Assembly (NCBI GenBank): GCA_022592445.1
Contig: JABYQR010000139.1
Location: 1 to 64,000 of the forward strand
DNA from: Cytidiella melzeri
Lineage: Eukaryota > Basidiomycota > Agaricomycetes > Polyporales > Irpicaceae
Reading direction: 5' to 3'
Length of the DNA: 64,000 nucleotides
Shown here: one piece after another, positions 11,770-23,031 of the stretch
How the letters are laid out: each line of letters opens with the position of its first letter
Position numbering within the stretch: the stretch's first letter is position 1
Position numbers and translations under genes: made by a program
Notes under the pieces: model-generated
Databases searched by the model: none
Told to the model about the DNA's origin: nothing
The model's input: the letters and a program-made list of their open reading frames with translations, nothing else

Positions 11770-12200
11770 GATGATATAGGATGGGTGAGTTGGAAAGGTG
11801 TTGGACAGAGAGCAAGGTGGCCAGCTGTAAGAGCCACTTCATTATGGCAAGTGCAATGCAAAAACAAGGTACTACTAACCAGTGCTGAAGCAATGTACAG
11901 ACTTAGGGCAACAGAAGAGTGATTTGGAGAGATTTGAAAGGAATCAGAGGATGGTAAGAGGGCTAGCTGTAAGTACAATTTAGCAAGTGAATCAAGGCAA
12001 GCACAATGCAGACATCAAAGTACTCACCGGCCAGCGCTGAAGCAATGAAAAGATGTGAAGCAACAGAAAGAATTCTGGAAGGGCTGGGAAGAACAATAAG
12101 ACAACTAGCTGCAAGAGGAAATTTCAGCACAGCAACACAAGGTGAGTCCAACAGACAACAAAGTACTTACCAACCAGTGCTGAAGCAATAGAAGGAACTG
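11770..12200 (-). other. Tandem 5'-exon/intron units upstream of the secreted-peptide gene
   Basis: On the minus strand a unit of 143-147 bp is repeated. Each copy contains an acceptor-like site (CTTGCAG or TTACAG before CTAG or CTGG), then an ~81-nt exon-like stretch ending TTGCTTCAGCRCTGGYYG, then a donor. Donors lie at 12,170 (GTAAGT) and 12,027 (GTGAGT); the copy near 11,880 is degenerate (GTTAGT). The same architecture precedes the gene at 59.3 kb, with a donor-to-donor distance of 144 bp. It looks like a multiplied 5'-UTR exon. The splice signals are visible; their use is inferred. Confidence 0.5.
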
Positions 12201-12426
12201 GTGGAATGGGGGTGTACTGAGGATTAGGGTTCTGTCGGAAATTCAGTGCCGACTTTCCGACAAATGTTAGAAACAAAATGCCGGTAGAGGTATTTCCAAC
12301 GTATGTTTTAAACATGTTAGAAACAAAATGTCAGTAAGTGTTAGAAACATGTAAGTAAATACTTTCTGACAATGTAAGTAACAAAAACAACGTTGGAAAA
12401 TCTGTGTGTAAACAACAAGTCAAGTC

Positions 12427-15400
12427 TCAAAAATCTACAAACTCCGAGTCATCAAGTACATCTGATGCCAAGGTAGGAGCTACAATAGAGGCTTTGGGAG
12501 AGGTTGTGCGAGGAGTATCAGATAGCATATCCAAGAGCGCAGTGGAAGCCAGATTAATCTCAAAATCAGAGGAAATCTTCCCAAATGAGACTGTGGTGTT
12601 TGTGCCAAATGGCTGGTCAAGTTCGTCATCATCTCCATTGCCATTGTCATTTGTCTCATCATCATCATCATCATCCTCATCATCCTTCTCATCAGTATTT
12701 GCAAGAGAGTGCAAATCTTCTCCTTGAACTTCTTGAAGGAGGTCCTTATTGATATCACGGGATTTGACAGCTGGTTGAAACCTTGAAGTGCGAAGAACTG
12801 GTCCAGTGTCATTCTGTAAAATAATATATAGGCCAATGCATGACACATAATAATTCTGCTTACCTTGCGTGTGTAGTACTGACCTACTTGAATCATATCA
12901 ACCAATGTCTGTGCATGTTGATTTCCCCGAAGGGGAGGATTCAGCCATGTGAATTTGGATCCAGTTCGCTCATCAGGCATTGAGTTCACCAGAACTGAAA
13001 AGATCTTGATGCTGACCATCTTTGCTATGATTAGTATGATGAAAGTCAATCTTGCTCCAGAAGACATACTGCAAGCACACGAGCATCACGGTGATGTTGA
13101 AGATCTTCCCACCACTCCAGTGTAGATTTTCCAGACAGCTCTCGATCAAATGGGAATTCATGACACCAGTAAGCTTCAAGCTGTTGCTTTAGCTCTAGTA
13201 ATGCTTGTAGAGCTGTAAGCTGCCCAAGAAGAGGGTATGCAGCATCATTACGATGTTGCTTCTTCCAATCCACCATCTCCCAAAGTATTCCCTTCACAAA
13301 CTCCTTTGTGCGGTTGTAAGCACGTGGGAAGGGCATGGTGAGGTTGGCTCCAGCACGAGGTACAGTGATGCTGGGGTTTGCAGTTGGAGAAATGAGGAGG
13401 TAATCGGATATGGGGTATCCTTGAGCAATATTAGCAAGCCAGTGAGAATCAATATCAAAGGCTGGGCTTACGTGGATCAAGAGCAAATGCAGCAAAGTAG
13501 ATGTCACTGTGAAAGAAGAACTTGTCGTATTCATCATTGAAGATGTTGATGACAGATGTGGCCAGGTCTTCTGTAATCCCTGTTTGAGTTGTGTTTTGCT
13601 TGAACAGGTCCTTCAGTGCAGCTGCAAATGCAGTGAAGAAAACAAAAACATCTGCAGCATTAGCACTTGAAGCTTCTAGTGCCCAAAGTGACCGAATCAG
13701 TGGCCCAACAATGCAGGTGTACTGGAGAAGAGAAAGCTCAAGACAAGCATATTCAGGAGAAATGTGATCCATGAAAAGTGACTGAACATTCTTGTCCTAA
13801 ACATGATATTGAAGCAACAAGACACAAAGAGGTGCTGTAGCAAGACATACCTTAAACCTGATCTTCCTTTCTTGGACAAGTGACCAGATCTTGGGCAATG
13901 CTGGCGGCAGTGACTGTGCACTAGTCCAGTATGTTCCAAATCGTGTCTTGCCTGACATGGAGACAAGGCTCGACGTGACAGACAGGGACACGAAGTAGAT
14001 ATTGACGAGGAGGTGGTGGCAGGCGTGTAGCACAGTGCTCTCACCAGCTATCAGACTTTATACAAGTTATCTAGCCCAGTAAAGACCAAGTTAGCATTGA
14101 GTACTACTAGCTATGTAGTACAAGAGGGAGTGGCTTACCTAGCCCAGTAAAGACCAAGAGGTCGAGATGGGGGGCTATGAGCGTACATGTAGCAGTATAT
14201 ATAGACTTCAGGGACCTGCGCACAGACCATGTTGAGGGCAGGCTTTGCAAGAAGCCGTGTGAACGAAGAAAAAAAGAACTACCTAAAGGAGGACAATAGC
14301 TATTGTCTAGACCTTGCCAAGAACTCTACTCGTGAGAGAATCTATCTAAAAGGAGACCAACTATTGTATTCCATTCCCACACCTGTGAGAACATCCTTCC
14401 ATAAAGAGAACAATAGGGAAAGAACAATAAGGAGCCCATGTGGATGGTATCTATGACGTCAAACCCTAGCTATGGGCTGAGCCATGTGCTTGTAGCCATG
14501 TGGTCTTACTTAAGCTAAGTCACATGCCAGTGTGACGTAGTAGCAAGTAATGTGACCGTGTGGAGCGTCTAAGCCACGTGATACGGGCGCTTAATAGACG
14601 TGAAAAGGGAGTTTATGCAGAGAAGGTTGCAACTGAGCTGCAGACCGGAGTTTTACAGATAAAAACAAGAGGTAAATTGCGAAAATTAAGGGCTAGTCAG
14701 GCCATCCATGACATTGCCAATCTTCTGCAGTGCGGAGAGCTTGTGGCCATCACTATCCTCCAGCTGTAGCATAGCCTTACTGAAGGTTGACTTGCTGAAA
14801 TGGGCAACAATCTTCTTCAGATTGGCCAACGGCTGTACAGTAAGAGTTAGACATGAAGAAGTGATACATGGTCTGAGAGCATACAGCTACAAATCTGGGT
14901 AATTTTGTGATTTTCCCAATAATCCCATGAAGATGATGACAGCAATCTCGAAGATCTACTATTGTCGGAATCTCTTGAGTGATCTCAGCTCGTGTCTTGA
15001 GAGTGACAATAGTACTATCTGAGCATGTTGCAGCAATCTTCTCAACACCAATCTCATGGATGCTCCATTTAGAATACTATGTGTCAAACACCAGTTATGG
15101 CTCTCAAAGTTCACATACCTTGAGAATCTTACTCTTGACCCAAGGCACTGTGTGGTGCTCAGATGTACCAACATGACCGTCAACAAAGTAATGGACTCGA
15201 TCCAGAGTAGTGGCGTGAACAAAGTAAATGGTGTCACGACGAGTGCTGTTTCTGTCAAATGTGATGGTGAGGTTGTGGTGCTGGCTAAGCTCCTTCAGCT
15301 GCTCTCTACGCACAAAGCCTGCCTCTTGTGGTATATACTCTCGATAGAACTTGTCTGATGAAGAGGGAGTGTAGCCGGGGTTGAGGATACCCATGAGCTC

Positions 15401-16646
15401 CTTCCACTCAGGGGAATCAACAATATTTGGGACAAGTCCTCGTGCACAGATGAGACGGGTGATTGCATGGTCAGCTTGTTGCTGAAGAGCTGCTCTCTCA
15501 TCTTTCCGGTGTGCCTTGGTGCCCTGAGCTACATAGTTCTCAAGAACTGACGCATTACCCTCAAGTCGGATCTTCTTGTGGGTGGGTGGAGTCAAGTTGG
15601 ATCGACTACCAGATGAGCGCAAGGCAGAGTCTGAGGCAGACCGGACAATTGCGTGTGGGATTGTCAATTGTGAAGCTGCTGCTTTTGCTGTTGTGTCCTG
15701 CAAACGAGCACCAAGCGAGAGAGCTGACTGTGTGTCAACAATTTGGCGGTGTATGTCTGGTTGAGTTTCCTGGAGTTGGGTACAAGTTGCAGCATGTAGA
15801 AAGACCCGTTTGGCTACAGGATCACCACTTGCTGAGTACGAACATTTTGGAGAGATGCACTCCCAGTGGCATTGAGACTTGTGCCCAGGCCGAGAAGTAT
15901 CGTGCTTGATAATGGCGCTGTTCATGAGCTTGTTTGGTGGGCGGCCTTTTCCAGTGCCCTTCAGCTTCAGTACACCTTTTCCCTACAATTGGTTCGGATT
16001 CTAGTTGTTGCATAGTGATTCCATTATAAGATGAAGAAACATACCTTAGCTAATCCCAGGTGAACATTGCCCGTGCTTAGGCCATCATCTGAACTGCCTG
16101 AGTCCACAATAAGCATAGGGTCTGGGTCATGTACGGCTGTACTTGATGCTCGATGACGCTTCTGTGCAGCCCTTGATGGCACTGGCATCTGATAATAGGG
16201 GCGGACCATTAGCATACAGCATATGACAGACAAGAAGATGGCTAACACACCTGCAACCCATAAGTTGCATAAAGCTGCTCAGCAGCCATGCCTACATCAT
16301 ATCCCCATTTCATCAGCACGGCGTTGGTTGGATATTTCTCATGAAAGTGTGCAAGAACATCAACAGCTGCAGATAGCGCCTCGCCTCACTCCTCAAGCTT
16401 CAGGATGCCATCTCCTGAGCTCCGGGTCTGCCACCCAAAAACTCGCTTGAACTGCTCACTGACAGTCCCAACTTCATCCTCCATGTGCGCCAACAGCTCT
16501 GCATCAACCTGGAAGTTGATAAAAACAGCATACTTGGAGTTGATTTTGTTGACAAGAGGTAACTGTTGAGGAAGATTCTTTGGGTCAAGCAGTAGACGCA
16601 GATGGTCAAGGAAGTACACAAAGCCTTCAGTAACTGTAGTTGACAT
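12427..16646 (-). pseudogene. hAT-family transposase, multi-exon, inactivated
   Basis: Read from 16,646 down: an N-terminal segment, then a BED-like zinc finger (CHWECISPKCSYS...HAATC, near 15,870-15,780). The central hAT region follows (ARGLVPNIVDSPEWKELM, LNPGYTPSSSDKFYREY, then CSDSTIVTLKTRAEITQEIP with a candidate catalytic Asp and a DLRDCCHHLH stretch). Next comes KTRFGTYWTSAQSL, and finally the C-terminal dimerisation region (STLEWWEDLQHHRDARVLA and NSMPDERTGSKFTWLNPP). An acidic Asp-rich tail ends at 12,427. About seven short introns are implied. Lesions are an in-frame TGA at 16,386 (from CGA by one change) and the solo LTR inserted between the IVAHFSK...KIG and KTRFGTYW segments. Family assignment is firm; exact exon borders are not. 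Confidence 0.85.
13953..14713 (-). repeat. Solo LTR of the TGTCATGG family inside the hAT transposase
   Basis: A 761-bp copy, in reverse orientation, of the LTR found at 24,741, 27,772 and 35,321. It ends TGTCATGG (reverse complement at 14,713) and is flanked by the 5-bp repeat TTGCC (13,948-13,952 and 14,714-14,718). The perfect duplication shows insertion followed by LTR-LTR recombination. It splits one exon of the hAT gene. TATA-like GTATATATAG lies near 14,190. Confidence 0.93.
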
Positions 16647-16789
16647 TGTTGGAAGCTAGTGAATAGAAGTTTTGGAAGCTAGTGGATAGGAGGTATGGAA
16701 GCTAGTGAACAGAAGTTTTGGAACCTAGTGGATAGGAGGTTTTAGGCACCCACACCTGCATGCAACTGGAAAATTTTACTCCTGAGGCT

Positions 16790-17380
16790 ATGTGTGTTTC
16801 ATCTTTGTTTCCTCCACTTGTACAGCCCCTGTTTTACATTTTGCACTGCTCATGCACCCATACACAGTTTTTCAATGCTGCATAGCTATCTTAATCATTT
16901 GTGCTGCCTTTGTTTTGCACTGCTCATGTACTCATACAAGTTTGACCATGCTGAAGCTATGTTTGCTTGGACTTTGTCTCTCCACTTATACGGACTGTTC
17001 CCTATATTTTGCACTGCTTGTGCATTGATAGACAAGTTTTCATATTATGTAGCTACCTTGATGATTTGTACTGCCTCTGTTTTGCACTGCTCATGCGTTC
17101 ATACATGTTTCATAGTGTTGCAGCTATGTTTGATTGATCTTTGTTTTCCTCACCTGTACAGCCTGTTGTCTACATGTTGCACTGCTCATGTATCCATACA
17201 CAGTTTTTAGTATTGTGTAGCTCCCTTAACCATCTACACTGCCCCTTTTTGCACTGCTTATGTACTCATACAAGTTTCATAATGTTCCAGCTATGTTTGT
17301 TTCATCTTTGTCTCTCCACTTATACAGCCTGTTCCCTATTTTTTGCACTGCTCATGCATCCATAAGTTTTAAGATGTTGT
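16790..17380. repeat. Four ~165-bp tandem units in the hAT 5' region
   Basis: Units starting near 16,808, 16,973, 17,141 and 17,308 share 'cctccacttgtacagcc' and 'ttgcactgctcatgcatcc'. The array continues at 21,077-21,220 on the other side of the mariner insertion. It lies between the transposase start and the right end of the hAT, so it may be part of its promoter. The open frames across it are low-complexity by-products. Confidence 0.65.
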
Positions 17381-17565
17381 ATAGTTACTGCCGTTTGCAC
17401 AATGATATGGAATGCGAGTTTTTTTTTTCGGCCCCACTTCCAGCGCTTCGAACTTCCCGGACATGGTCCGAGGTCTCCAGATGACATCATCGTTACACGT
17501 TACGGGCAGTGCCTGTCCCCAGCACGCCGCGGCTGTGCGCAACTCACCCTACAGCCATACCACTA

Positions 17566-19121
17566 ATGGGACGCACACACAAAGCTCTCAGGTGTTCACA
17601 CGACCTCAAGGCCCGCATCCCAGTTCTCTTCTATGAACAAGGCTACACAGTTAAGAAGATTGGACACATCCTTGGTGTGAGCAAGTTGCTTGTATACAAC
17701 TCTCTGAACAGCTATGGCTGCTTTGGTGTTGCCCATAATCCCTTCGCTCGTCAGTGTGGGCATAGGCGTCTAATGACGCAGGAAGACATCAACTACTTAC
17801 GCAGTCTACTCTCTCACCGGCACTCATATTATCTTGATGAGCTTCAACTCAAACTACTTGAGCATCGTGGGCTTGACATCTCCATTGCCACAGTCTGTCG
17901 TACACTCCGTCGTCTGAGGATTTCCAGAAAGAGAGTATGGAAGAAAGCAGCAGGTGAGCGTGCATGTGTCATGTTCTACTACTTTATAGCAGCTGACGTT
18001 ATGCAGAACGCAATGATCTGCTTCGCGCAGCCTACTGGAACCGCTTCGCAACATTGGTACCTGATCCAAACATGCTTATGTTTACACTGGGTAACCACGG
18101 CCCAATTTCCGGTGGAAAAACATGAGAAATACGTGAGAGAAAATGGCGATTTTACAGTACCTTTTTGTAGCAGAAATAGCGCCGAAAAACACTCAATATT
18201 TTATCTTGTTTTTCTTGTGAGCGAATGGATGAAAAAGTGGCTTTTTTCTCAATGCGTTTTTCCGGCCTTTTGGTTTCTGTTGAAAATACCATTGAGAAAC
18301 GCTCCGTTTAGGCATCACCAAAAGGCCGGAAAAACGCATTGAGAAAAAAGCCACTTTTTCATCCATTCGCTCACAAGAAAAACAAGATGAAATATTCAGT
18401 GTTTTTCGGCGCTATTTCTGCTACAAAAAGGTACCGTAAAATCGCCATTTTTTCTCACGTATTTCTCATGTTTTTCCACCGGAAATTGGGCCGTGGTTAC
18501 CCAGTGTTACGGATGAGTCTCACAAAAATCAGCGCACACATGATCGGTTGTATGGCTATTCCGAGATTGAAATTCCCTGTGTTCAGCGTGCAACATTTGT
18601 ACGCGGACAGCGTATTAGTATTCTGCCATTGCTGACTCTTGATGGCATTATAACATATGATCTCATTGAGGGCTCAGTGACAGCAGCTCTCTTTGCTCGC
18701 TTTATCCGTGACCAAGTGGTATGTTCAAACTATTTTTGCAAATTTACAGTATCAGAAACATTGATTATTTATAGATTCCCCTCACCACTCCCTATCCTGG
18801 CCCTCAAAGTGTACTTGTGCTGGATAATTGTAACATTCACCACTCAGACGAGCTACAAAGGTTGATAGAAGATGCTGGTAGGTGTTTATTGAGCTAAAAG
18901 ATGCATATTCTGAACTTGACAATGTTCACATAGACTGCCGCATTCTATATCTTCCACCTTACTCCCCGGACTTCAACCCTATCGAGTATGCCTTTTCCTC
19001 TGTCAAGGCGTACTTACGTCGCCACTGGCAAGAACACAATCTTATGAGTATAGTCTACGCACTTCGGAACATTACTTCAGAGATGTCTGAACAATGGTTC
19101 CAAGATGCTGGTTATATGTAG
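17566..19121 (+). pseudogene. Tc1/mariner transposase (DD34E) interrupted by a foldback element
   Basis: Starts MGRTHKALRCSHDLKARIP. An N-terminal helix-turn-helix (YEQGYTVKKIGHILGVSKLLV) and a second one (ISIATVCRTLRRLRISRKR) follow. The catalytic residues are Asp in LMFTDES, Asp in VLVLDNCNIHHSDE and Glu in DFNPIEYAFSSVKAYLRRHW. Thirty-four residues lie between the last two when the intron ending at about 18,931 is removed. Introns with GT...AG ends are also seen near 17,953, 18,716 and 18,877. The CACTG element at 18,085-18,506 sits in the codons for the first catalytic motif and destroys the frame. Confidence 0.88.
18085..18506. mobile_element. CACTG-ended foldback element, copy 2
   Basis: A 422-bp copy of the element at 9,031. 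It begins CACTGGGTAACCACGGCCCA and ends with its exact inverse. A TTA duplication flanks it (18,082-18,084 and 18,507-18,509). Removing the element plus one TTA restores the reading frame of the transposase, which fixes both borders. Its loop is longer and asymmetric (about 18,270-18,318) compared with copy 1, which lacks about 23 bp there. Confidence 0.9.
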
Positions 19122-19187
19122 TAAGGGTAGCCTATATACAGTATATTATTCCAAGAATTAAGCAGAAATAGCGAAGTTTGGCGGGAA

Positions 19188-20908
19188 TCAATACACCGAA
19201 GCAAAGTCATTAATCCCAGAGTATCCATCTCTGCCAGTGCGATCTGGTGCAGTGAAGCCAAGAGGAATGGGCTTCCACTCAAGTGTAGCGGAGTCCTGAT
19301 ACTCTATGAAGTCATCATCAAACTGTCTATCTCCGACAATGAGTGGAACTTCAAACCACGACATTCTTGTGCCATGAGGCCAACAACCCTTGTAGTGAAT
19401 ACACTTATCTGGCTCCCCATCTCCCACTTGACCTTTTTCGTCTCGCTCAAGAAAAGGATTGAAGTCTACATCCTCCTCAAAGAGTTCACGAGGCCGCTTT
19501 CCCCGACTGTTCCACCACACCGGCGCTGCATTGCGGAAACGTATCGCATCGCCAGGAGTTAGCCCGACATCGAATGCTGTGAGGTCCTTGATGTCAACCT
19601 GATCAAGGATGTCTGGGCCATAACCCTTCGCACTCAGCGATGTACGATAGGTGTGCGCGTTGACAACACTGTGGGTATCCTTCATGAACTTGAGGAATCG
19701 TGGGAGGTCGTTTGGACTCCGAGGAATTGGAACTGACATGTTCGTGGAAGGAAGCGTACCAATTGATGCTGTTCGCGCACGCTTCGGGGTACGCGGAGCA
19801 GCGGGTGCACATGCCCTCTTGGTCAACTCCAAGATAGCAGCTGAGAGCTGTGCGAGAGCAGTACCTTGGTCCAGCGAAGGCACAGGAAAACAGATACAAC
19901 AGAGGCTGCATGGCGAGCAGCACGGCGGGCATCAAGAACCGGTCGCCGATTGTCGGGGTCAAAAATCTCGGTGCACGGTGGTTCGGACAGCGTAGCTACG
20001 TTGTCCTTCTGCATATCATTCAAGGTATGAAATGTGCGCTATCGTGAAAGGTGATCCAGCTTACCAAGGCGATAGACCACTCCTTGAGCATGATCGGGCT
20101 CAATTTGAGCTGGTACCCGCTGTTGTAGGTAAACGTGAATCCCCCGTCGCGCTCGTTGGAGTACTTCTTCTCAAGCAGAACGCAGTATTCAGCAAGCGCA
20201 GACTCGAGCGCATCCATATCCCCCACTCGAATGCGCTGTAAACAGGGACATGTCAGCAAGTGTAGTAGAATCAATATGTGCGGAACTCACACTATTGGGC
20301 CGCTCGTTGTCACTCTCGTCCGCCTTGTCTCCATCTACGCTCTCGCTGTCGGAGGACTGAGCCACGAGCACAGTTTATTATGATAACAATGTGTGACAAT
20401 AAATTGAGTGCGTACCATGTTGGCGTTGGACCGATGGCGCACGGTCTTCTTGATGTCCTCGAACTGGGCGTATATGGTCACCTTTGACGTCCCGTTCCGA
20501 TCGAGTTGCACGATCATATCCATATACTCCTCGAGGGTCTCGACATCCAGCGCGTCCTGTTTCCTGTCAGCAGACATCAGTCAATATACATCCAAGCAGG
20601 AATAGCCTCACGCACGCAGCTCTCGCAGGAAGGTACTTGAACAAATAAGGTTTTGATGCCTTGACCTTATACAAAGGTTCTCCGTGTCGATCGAGGATAG
20701 TCTGTAAAAGTCGGACGTAGCTGTCCTTGTCGTTGTCGAGTGTGAGAGTAAACAGCTTGTTCTTGCTTTCCTTTTTGTCGAGCTTGCGGTTCTTCTTTCC
20801 AGTCTGTGCCGCGCTCGCCTTGTGAACAACACGTGTAAGTTCAGCCGACAGCTCAAGGACAACCGTGACCTTGTCAACTTCTGCGGGTGGTTCGTTGCAG
20901 TCGGACAT
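19188..20908 (-). CDS. Passenger gene of the mariner element, unknown function, SAM-like C-terminal region
   Basis: Read from ATG at 20,908 down to 19,188. About six exons with GT...AG introns near 20,625-20,568, 20,415-20,360, 20,290-20,238, 20,075-20,022 and 19,920-19,880 give a continuous frame with no stop that I can see. The N-terminus has a Lys-rich helical patch. The middle is acidic (SSDSESVDGDKADESDNE), followed by DALESALAEYCVLLEKKYSNE and a basic patch. The C-terminal part holds a segment of about 45 residues (FLKFMKDTHSV...GLTPGDAIRFRNAA) whose spacing resembles a sterile-alpha-motif fold. I do not recognise the family. It lies wholly within the mariner ends, opposite the transposase. 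Its open frame beside a broken transposase is the odd point. Confidence 0.65.
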
Positions 20909-21076
20909 CGGGTCGAGAGTGAGAGTGGACGAGAGCCGGGTACAGGGCGTTGAGAGGCAAAAATTCGAGCGCTGGTTCTACTTACTGGACGTCCCGGGCA
21001 CCTCTGCGTCACTTGCGCGCCTGCGGTGGGGCCGAAAAAAAAACTCGCATTCCATATCATTGTGCAAACGGCAGTA

Positions 21077-22015
21077 GGTAGCTTCATCTTTTGGATTGCC
21101 CCTGTGTTGCACTGCTCAGGTACCCATACAAGTTTCATAGTGCTGTGTAGCTACCTTAGTTGTCTGAACTGCCTCTCACAGACTGCATATGTACACAAAC
21201 ACCTCAGAGTTTGTTTATCTACACAAAGTTGTAAGCCTTTATCAACTCTTACTTTTTAGCCATGGTACTCAGTTGACTGGGCCTGGGTGCATGTATTTCA
21301 GAGTATCGAGAAGCAGCAGTTGGCACTTATTACAAGTGGTCCTGATGGCATAGGCTTAGTAAATCATTTGTTTGAGTAAATTGCACAACAACCTGGTCCA
21401 GAGAAATATGATGGTCGATATTTGACAGCATCCAAGGTGTATTGGGTGAATGAGCTGATAATATGTGTGTAAATATCACTGTCTATTCTCTTCTGGTCAG
21501 CGCTGACATTATTTATTGAAGTGTTTGTAACTAGCAGGGAGATCAATCTGTCCATGATGGTTTGTTTCTGCCACAGGCTTCTAAATCATTGATATTGTTC
21601 ACACCAGCTTCTGCAGCCACCTGAATGCCAGCACCCAGTCCTCTTCAGACACAAAAGCTCCAGTTCTATGCAACAGTAAATCTTCAAGCTAGTAAGTGAC
21701 TCTTGACTACATGTCATGAAGGGAGGATATTGGTATCCAATGGTAATCATCAAATACACCCCAGTTGAAATATTCAATGGTATTTGCTAAGCACTACTTT
21801 CGGGGTGATGAAGTCCACCCAGCCCTTGCACTGAGGGCTTGTTGTTGATTCCACAGACCTCTCAGAATCTGTAGCATTTCCAACATTTTCCAACATTTAT
21901 ATACATGACATTTTTGCCGGTCCGTGCCCTCGGTGTTAGAAACATGTTAGAAACATGTTTCTAACACCATTTACTGACACGAGTTTATTAATATTGACTT
22001 ACCGACGGAACCCTA
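21077..22015. other. Right end of the hAT, non-coding
   Basis: Continuation of the ~165-bp array to about 21,220, then non-coding sequence. The final 130 bp have the subterminal hAT repeats (GTTAGAAACATGTTAGAAAC and its inverse) before the terminal repeat. No gene seen. Confidence 0.6.
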
Positions 22016-23031
22016 TGAGGTATGCATATAAAAGCTACAAGGGGCTCTTTAAATCTTGTGGTTCTGCTGTGCTGATGCATCAGACAGCACACACAAGTTC
22101 CAAGATGGTGGAAACGTTTGGGGTTAGCTCCTGTATCAATAAGCAGTGATTTTTTGATCACCAAATTTATCACATCACAGCCTTCAGATCCCTGTAGCTT
22201 CTGGCACTGCCACGTGCTATGGTTCATTAATCTAAATAAAAAAACATCAATGAACCGTAAGCACAGCCACATGTGACTGAGCAGTGAGTGGGTCTTGTTC
22301 TGTACAGTACTGACAGTACAGGATCCGTGAGGCAAAGGTTGCTGTGCAATCAATAAACTTGCTGCGCCCTGTAAACTGAGTACAAATATAAAAGACACAA
22401 AAAGAGATTATTTCCTCCCCGTACCCTATGTCCGATGCATCACTGACTCCTGAAGGCAGTCCGCCACAGGGGAATCAAAAAAAGATGGTTGGAGTGCAAC
22501 ACCGCCGCCACATTTGTTCTGTAACATGTAGCAACGTCGATGTTGGTCGCTTGAAAATATCTGATATATGAACCACAGCCACGCGTCTCTGTTGTAGTAC
22601 CGGAAGTACATAAGATGGGATTACAGCTTTCACGATTGACTGAGACGAAATATCTGACACTTCAAGTTGGAGTTGCATTTTCTCGTCTACTGCATGGGAT
22701 GAGGATTTTTAAAAGGTCTGTGAGAGGGCCTGCTTCTCCTGAGCACTCGAAGAAGAGAGTGGTATCTGCGCTTCCACGCCCAGTATGAGTCAAAGGTGAG
22801 GCGCCTATTTTCAAGTTGGCCCAGATCTAGACAGGCCCCCGGAATGCTCACCAAGAGGTTCAATTCAAAAACTGGCAAAAACGAACGTTTATGTCCTCCG
22901 GTTTATGTCCGGCGCTAAATTGGGTAGGCCAAAGTTTTGTTCCATATGTCCTCCAATGGTAAGGTATGCTCTAAAAATCGCAAAAAAACCACAAAATAAT
23001 TAAGGACACTGGGAATCGTACTCAATTGTCA
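22016..23031. repeat. Dispersed repeat, promoter side of the secreted-peptide gene family
   Basis: 22,016-22,160 matches 60,070-60,180 (CAAGGGG..., then tgtggttctgctgtg). 22,430-22,620 matches 60,440-60,640 and, more distantly, 54,841-55,000. On the minus strand this is upstream of the peptide gene at 11.6 kb, from which it is now separated by the hAT. A TTTAAAT patch near 22,050 sits where the 60-kb copy has TATAAAG. No gene seen from 22,690 to 23,030. Confidence 0.55.

Larger units (their letters stand above)
17388..21074 (+). mobile_element. Tc1/mariner element with passenger gene
   Basis: Inverted ends start CTGCCGTTTGCACAATGATA at 17,388 and match inverted at 21,074. The similarity runs about 50 bp (including CGGCCCCAC) and is flanked by TA on both sides (17,386-17,387 and 21,075-21,076). 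It lies inside the tandem array of the hAT. It carries two genes facing each other: a DD34E transposase (plus) and an unrelated multi-exon gene (minus), with stop codons about 66 bp apart. The transposase is interrupted by foldback copy 2. Confidence 0.92.
12225..22015 (-). mobile_element. hAT transposon (9.8 kb with nested insertions)
   Basis: The ends are inverted: TAGGGTTCTGTCGG at 12,225 and CCGACGGAACCCTA ending at 22,015. Subterminal copies of GTTAGAAACATGTTAGAAACA-like sequence lie near both ends. Flanks are tgaggat on the left and tgaggtat on the right, an imperfect 8-bp duplication of the hAT type. Removing the element rejoins a sequence like the uninterrupted copy at about 60,018-60,110, which supports these borders. 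It holds a minus-strand transposase gene, a 761-bp solo LTR and a 3.7-kb mariner element; without these it is about 5.3 kb. Confidence 0.82.

Noticed and set aside
16792..17365. Overlapping plus frames rich in Cys, Leu and His
   Set aside because: Each is a read-through of the ~165-bp tandem units; codon content follows the repeat.
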